Assembly: GCF_008831285.2 (NCBI RefSeq)
Contig: NC_045147.1
Coordinates: 2,566,001 to 2,630,000, forward strand
DNA from: Nymphaea colorata
Taxonomy: Eukaryota; Streptophyta; Magnoliopsida; Nymphaeales; Nymphaeaceae
DNA length: 64,000 nucleotides
Reading direction: 5' to 3'
Shown here: positions 59,501-64,000 of the stretch, in pieces
Layout: each line of letters starts with the position of its first letter
Position numbering within the stretch: position 1 is the stretch's first letter
Position numbers and translations under genes: made by a program
The notes under the pieces: generated by a model
What the model was told of the DNA's origin: nothing
The model's input: only the letters and a program-made list of their open reading frames with translations
Database searches by the model: none

Positions 59501-61699
59501 TGAATAAAAAGAATATCCAAAAGGTGGAAGTATAAGAGAGGCAAACCTATTACTAGTAGAAAGAGGTAACAGAATCAAATAGCAACACACCTTCGAATTC
59601 ATAATAACAAACCCTCAGCTGAAAAAGACAACAATAACAAACCTCCAGCTGAAAATGACGAAATCTGGGAAACTCATCAATAGCACGTCATAAGAGCAAC
59701 AATACATGAAATACATGAAGGAACAATGCCTTCACAAAGAAAACTGAAAAGCCATAATGCAGACATTCTATACTTTAGTTGTAAACTGTAATAAACAACT
59801 GAGTATTTGCATTATACCTTCCAGACAGGTGGTAAGTTTTTCTATTTTCTGGCCGTATGTAGTGGACCTACACCAACTTGGTCAACTGTACCACTTAGAA
59901 GTGGAGGAGAGTTATGCGGGCTCAAAGGTATGGGGAATGCATATATCAACCTATGAATTTGTGAAGTTAAAAAGATTAACAGGTGATAATGCTTTTTATA
60001 AAACAAGAAAGTTCCAAATAAAAAATTAAACATAAATACTTCTGAAATTTTTCAGTTTGCAAGTTTTTCTACCAGAATATAGTTCTGTTTTTCACTTATT
60101 TTGTGTAAAATATTTTTAAAATTCTCAGTAGGAGACGATTTGCATTATATACATCCATGAGACACCTTGCCGACATATGCATGTGTTCACTCGTGTATGT
60201 ATCTTCTCTACATTTTATTAATACACCCTATAACATCTGTGACTGTATGCAGATGAGCAAATCCAGAGACAAGAAGTGAAAGAGAAAATAAAGTTAAGCT
60301 CATTTTTGGTTGGACCAAAAACACAAAAAAGGGAGAAAAAATAAATCAAACACAACAAACCGAGCACTTGACAGATCTAATTATACGCTATCCAGGTCAG
60401 TCCTTAAGAAAGAAACCGTTCTAGAAAAGGAGAATATAGGATTATGCTAGTGGAAAGTCTAGAACATTCACCAATTGCACAAAGGGGTTTAGGGGTTTAG
60501 AACTAGACCTTTGCGCCAATCAAGAAAACAGTCACAACTTTCATTGGTTACAAAATGACATTAATAGTTGGGCGGCGAAACAGACATAACAGGAATTGTG
60601 AAAAATCAGCCATATGTACTCACATGTCCAACCTTTTAGACATGTCCAACCTTTTAGCATCCTAAATACAGACCTATATGCTCATGTAACGAGTGATCAG
60701 CAGCTTGCTTTACAAGAGTGGTTCTATGTGTTTGTCGCCCACATAATAAGGGCATGAAAGCAGCCAAAATAGAGGGGACTAAATTAACAAAAGGTGCAGG
60801 TAAAGACAGTCTACTGGTCGCAATTTCTATTTCCGCTATGAATGAGAAGAGACCCAAGATCCTATTAGACAGATATCCATGTCAGCTACGCTGATATGAG
60901 CAATCCGAGAACCAGAATAGAAATGAACCAAGAACCTAAATATGTGAATTAAAAAACAGTAGGGAAAATAAGTAGAGTTACAACACCTTAGGAAATTTAA
61001 AGATTTTAAATGCGAAAATGAATCATATTACGCGTCATCCCTCTAGAGACTATAAAATGATAAGAAGATCTCTCCTTTTCCCTCCCATGAAGTTGATGAA
61101 TCGAGTACTACTGTACGGCAGAATAAGTACTCCAAAGAAATGGAATATCAGAAATATTGTTTAACCGGGGAATTTGTAATGAACATCAGCAAAACGGCCA
61201 AAAAATTCATTAAAAAAAATTGCATGTAGATGATACATCGCCTGCTTGCATATTTTCTTATTCAAATTCTTTTAAATCCCCGAGGTGCTCCCTTAATATT
61301 TTCACCCACAGGAATTCTGGCCGGCAGTCGTGCGGAGGTAATTAAGTCACTCAAAATGGAAGAGACAATTTCTCCCAGACTGAATATAGGCAGCCCTATT
61401 TTCAAGCTACCCACAATCAGTTCCGCTAAAAATAAAGTCTGTACTTCAAAAAGAGAATAAAGGGACCAGCTGAATGAACCAATGGGGAATAAACAACTGA
61501 AACCACTTCCGCTCAGACAATGAGTCCATAACATCGGCGCACAATCCAGAGAACCAAAATCCTTACTTCCATCACGGGCATAAAAGAAATCACCTCCATA
61601 ACAAATTTACCAACAATGGCAACAGAGAAAAAGAAAAGGAAATTTCCTCCAGAAGTGCCTACAAGCAGGAGACGAAGCAGCACAGAGAGAGACGCCCGA
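59501..61699. other. gene-free stretch
   Basis: No gene, RNA or bounded repeat is supported over about 2.2 kb. The short frames at 59757-60029 and 61230-61460 have no recognisable features. Confidence 0.4.
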
Positions 61700-61836
61700 A
61701 GTCGCTGCTCGCACAAAGCTGAAGTCGACACTCTCCCCAGGAAAAGAAAGAAGTTTGATCGGACACCACGCCAAGTGTAAACTAGGGTTCCTTCTTCATT
61801 TCACAGAAGGAGAGAGAGGGAGGGAGAGACTCGAGA

Positions 61837-61872
<36 letters not shown>

Positions 61873-62110
61873 CGAGGCGACGCCTGCTGGTTGCTTCGTT
61901 CGTAACGACCGACCACTCCGGAACTGTGAACCACAAAGCTGCCCACCTTAGTGTTGAAGAATGGACTTCACCTTCCCCCTCCCCACAGAAAACAGAGAGA
62001 AAGAGAGACAGAGAGAGAGCAGAGCAAGAGAGGAGACTACCCTCGCTTTTTAATTGGCCATGACGTTTATCCACCCGCCCAGGACACAGCCCCCAACCCA
62101 CGGAATTCTG
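61700..62110 (-). other. candidate promoter and first non-coding exon of an unidentified gene
   Basis: The region is GC-richer than its surroundings. It has a 30-base GA/CT tract (61839-61870), and on the minus strand a donor-like CGCCTCG/GTACTC at about 61871. The text 61672-61750 resembles a 5' UTR. No coding exon that would follow can be identified on either strand. It could equally be a decayed promoter or a non-coding transcript. Confidence 0.25.
61839..61870. repeat. (GA)n microsatellite
   Basis: About 15 GA dinucleotides. Confidence 0.93.
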
Positions 62111-62872
62111 TTCTTTCTCTCTCTATTGAAAGAGGACAGTGGGGGCTGGTGGTTTCTAAAAGCGCCATGACGCCACGCCATGGGAGAAAAACTGAGAGAG
62201 AGATAGAGAGAGCATTTCGCGGTAACGAATCGAAAATTTTTACCCGCAAGATCTTAGTACTTATTGGACCAAGGAATCACAGACCGCCGCCCTCGGCTTA
62301 TGGCGAATGGCGATCGTACAGAATTTGAGCGGTTACATTCCAAAATTTATTCAACCATTTTTTGAAAAGTTCGTAATTCCAACGGTTTAAAACTTGCGGA
62401 TCCACTTTTAATACCACAATCCAAAATTCTGAAATTGTATAGGTTATGTAATTTTACCTAAACTTGAAATCTAAATAAACATATTAAAATACAAATTTCA
62501 AAAATCTTGTGCTAATGATGGTTTTCCAAGCTAAACAATCTAAGCAAGATATTTTGTCATGACAAATAGTGTATTTTATAGAAGAAAGCTTCGCGTGCTT
62601 CTTTGATGAATCTAAATTCATTGGATGCGTTTGTCAATGTTTAGTTTCTTTTGAAAGTGTAGTTTATAAATTAAGATCGTTAGCAAGTGATGCAGTTTTT
62701 ATCTTCCAAATTTCTTGATCATAAATCTTGACCTCTAGAAATTTCTTTTTCTAGTTTCCTTTATCGATAGAGGGCAGAAGACTGAATTTTTACCTTTTTT
62801 AATATATATGTATATCACACACCTACCGTTTACAATATTTGAGAGTAGCGACCATGAAAATTAAACGAACAA

Positions 62873-62879
62873 CTCTCTT

Positions 62880-62932
<53 letters not shown>
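62873..62932. repeat. compound (CT)n(TA)n microsatellite
   Basis: About 28 bases of CT repeats pass into about 30 bases of TA, then GT repeats. Confidence 0.95.
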
Positions 62933-62941
<9 letters not shown>

Positions 62942-63416
62942 GAGAAAGAGAGGGAAAGCGTTAGAAGATGTCAGTTTATTACACTATGTATGTGCTTATT
63001 TTTTATAGATTGAAACTGTTTCAAAGAAAATATATAACATGATGAGTTTATAATAAGGAAAGTTTGAAGGTAACAACCACATTCATTACATGCCAAACTA
63101 GAGAGATGTCATGTAGCATTGTTTTCATCTGCTGCTTCCTCTACGTCTCTATTTCCGTCGTTTAATTTTTGGCGTGAAGATTTGACGGATCACCTGCCCA
63201 CCTGAAAAGGACACTCCATTTTAACCACAGACTTTTCTTAAGCATACCATCAAAAAAAAAAGGAAAGCTTGGACATGTGATTTGAGACAATGACAAGTCA
63301 TGTCTTGTGAGTTTCAATCAACCAAGCACGTCGATTCCAATATGCAAATGTGATCATGTATCATACACTATTTATTTTTTTATTAATTTTCTTGAATTTT
63401 TTTTTGAAATTTGAAA

Positions 63417-63429
63417 TATATATATATAT

Positions 63430-63465
<36 letters not shown>

Positions 63466-63476
63466 AAGAGAGAGAA
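63417..63476. repeat. compound (TA)n(GA)n microsatellite
   Basis: A TA run with one break is followed by a GA run. Confidence 0.93.
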
Positions 63477-64000
63477 GTAGCTGCTAGATATCCAAGGTGA
63501 AATCTATGAAGTTTTTGTTGCTACACCACAAGCACAACCTTAGTATGAGGAAAAATATACACTTTTTCATCTTAAGAGACTTAGATGGGAATCATCTAAG
63601 TCATAAATCAGATGATGGAGACTAAAATGCAAATATAAAAGTCATTGTTTTTTTAGAATTCTCGATTGCCCTCAAAGGAGACAAGGTTTTTGTTAAATAA
63701 TAATAAAAATAAACATATTTTGCCAAAAAAAAAGGCAATATTGACAACCCATAAAAGTTTCAGTTTAAATTTTATCGAGAGTGAGCAAATTTAATGAAAG
63801 ATGATATCCATGGATCTTGTAATTAACCATTAAAAAAGTTGAGGGGCGTTAATTTAAGCCTTAATTTTGTGTTTTTTTATTCTCCCCAAGGTTTAGTTTC
63901 TGCTTAAAAATTTCACATTGAAAGGACCATTTATTGATATTTATTAGTGTTTTTATGTATTATTTCTGGATCCAGACTCAAGCTAAACGATGGAGCTATT

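Larger units (their letters stand above)
62111..64000. other. gene-free stretch at the right edge
   Basis: AT-rich with simple repeats; no gene is supported. Any gene starting near 62.1 kb on the plus strand would have to lie beyond the window. Confidence 0.4.

Noticed and set aside
61755-62328. Arg/Glu-rich plus-strand frames of 102 and 125 codons
   Set aside because: They are translations of GA repeats and flanking text, with no protein features.

Overview
The window looks like a piece of nuclear genome from a flowering plant. It is AT-rich with long gene-poor stretches. The genes have GT-AG introns, simple repeats of the TA, GA and CT type are frequent, and the proteins belong to plant families. 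The transposable elements are also plant types: copia and TRIM elements primed by initiator Met-tRNA, LINEs with a plant-type zf-CCHC ORF1, Tourist-like MITEs and Mutator-like MITEs. The species cannot be read from the sequence.

Five protein-coding genes can be supported. From left to right they are: a secreted, proline-rich X8-domain protein (+ strand, about 13.8-16.05 kb, three exons); an intronless calmodulin-like protein with four EF-hands (- strand, 22.3-22.95 kb); a cytochrome b561 (- strand, 34.1-35.1 kb, four exons); a hAT-transposase-derived BED zinc-finger protein whose reading frame is intact after splicing (- strand, 36.8-39.3 kb, with probable untranslated exons up to about 42.9 kb or beyond); and a universal-stress-protein-like gene (- strand, 54.6-55.8 kb, four exons). 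They share no pathway. The window is ordinary plant euchromatin, with single genes set among transposon debris.

Repeats fill most of the rest. Four degenerate LINE pieces lie at 1.7-5.6, 8.8-10.8, 17.1-17.4 and 25.9-26.15 kb, all on the minus strand. A TRIM family has one structurally complete copy (7.1-7.56 kb), one folded-back derivative (17.5-17.9 kb) and two solo LTRs (26.3 and 45.6 kb). A 5.5-kb copia element with both LTRs and a 5-bp target duplication (47.06-52.59 kb) is full of stops and frame changes. Two Tourist-like MITEs have TAA target duplications (11.0 and 33.0 kb). Two related Mutator-type MITEs have 9-bp target duplications (56.5 and 58.5 kb). Two copies of an unusual element built of self-complementary CGTATCG/CGATACG units lie at 39.9 and 59.1 kb.

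The most informative region is 56.3-59.5 kb. A tandem duplication and an inverted duplication each keep an uninterrupted copy of a MITE insertion site, so the order of events can be read directly. I found no new gene system. The best leads are the CGATACG palindromic element family, the nested insertions at 58-59.5 kb, the TRIM family and the apparently domesticated hAT gene. All exon boundaries were set by eye from splice signals and reading-frame continuity.
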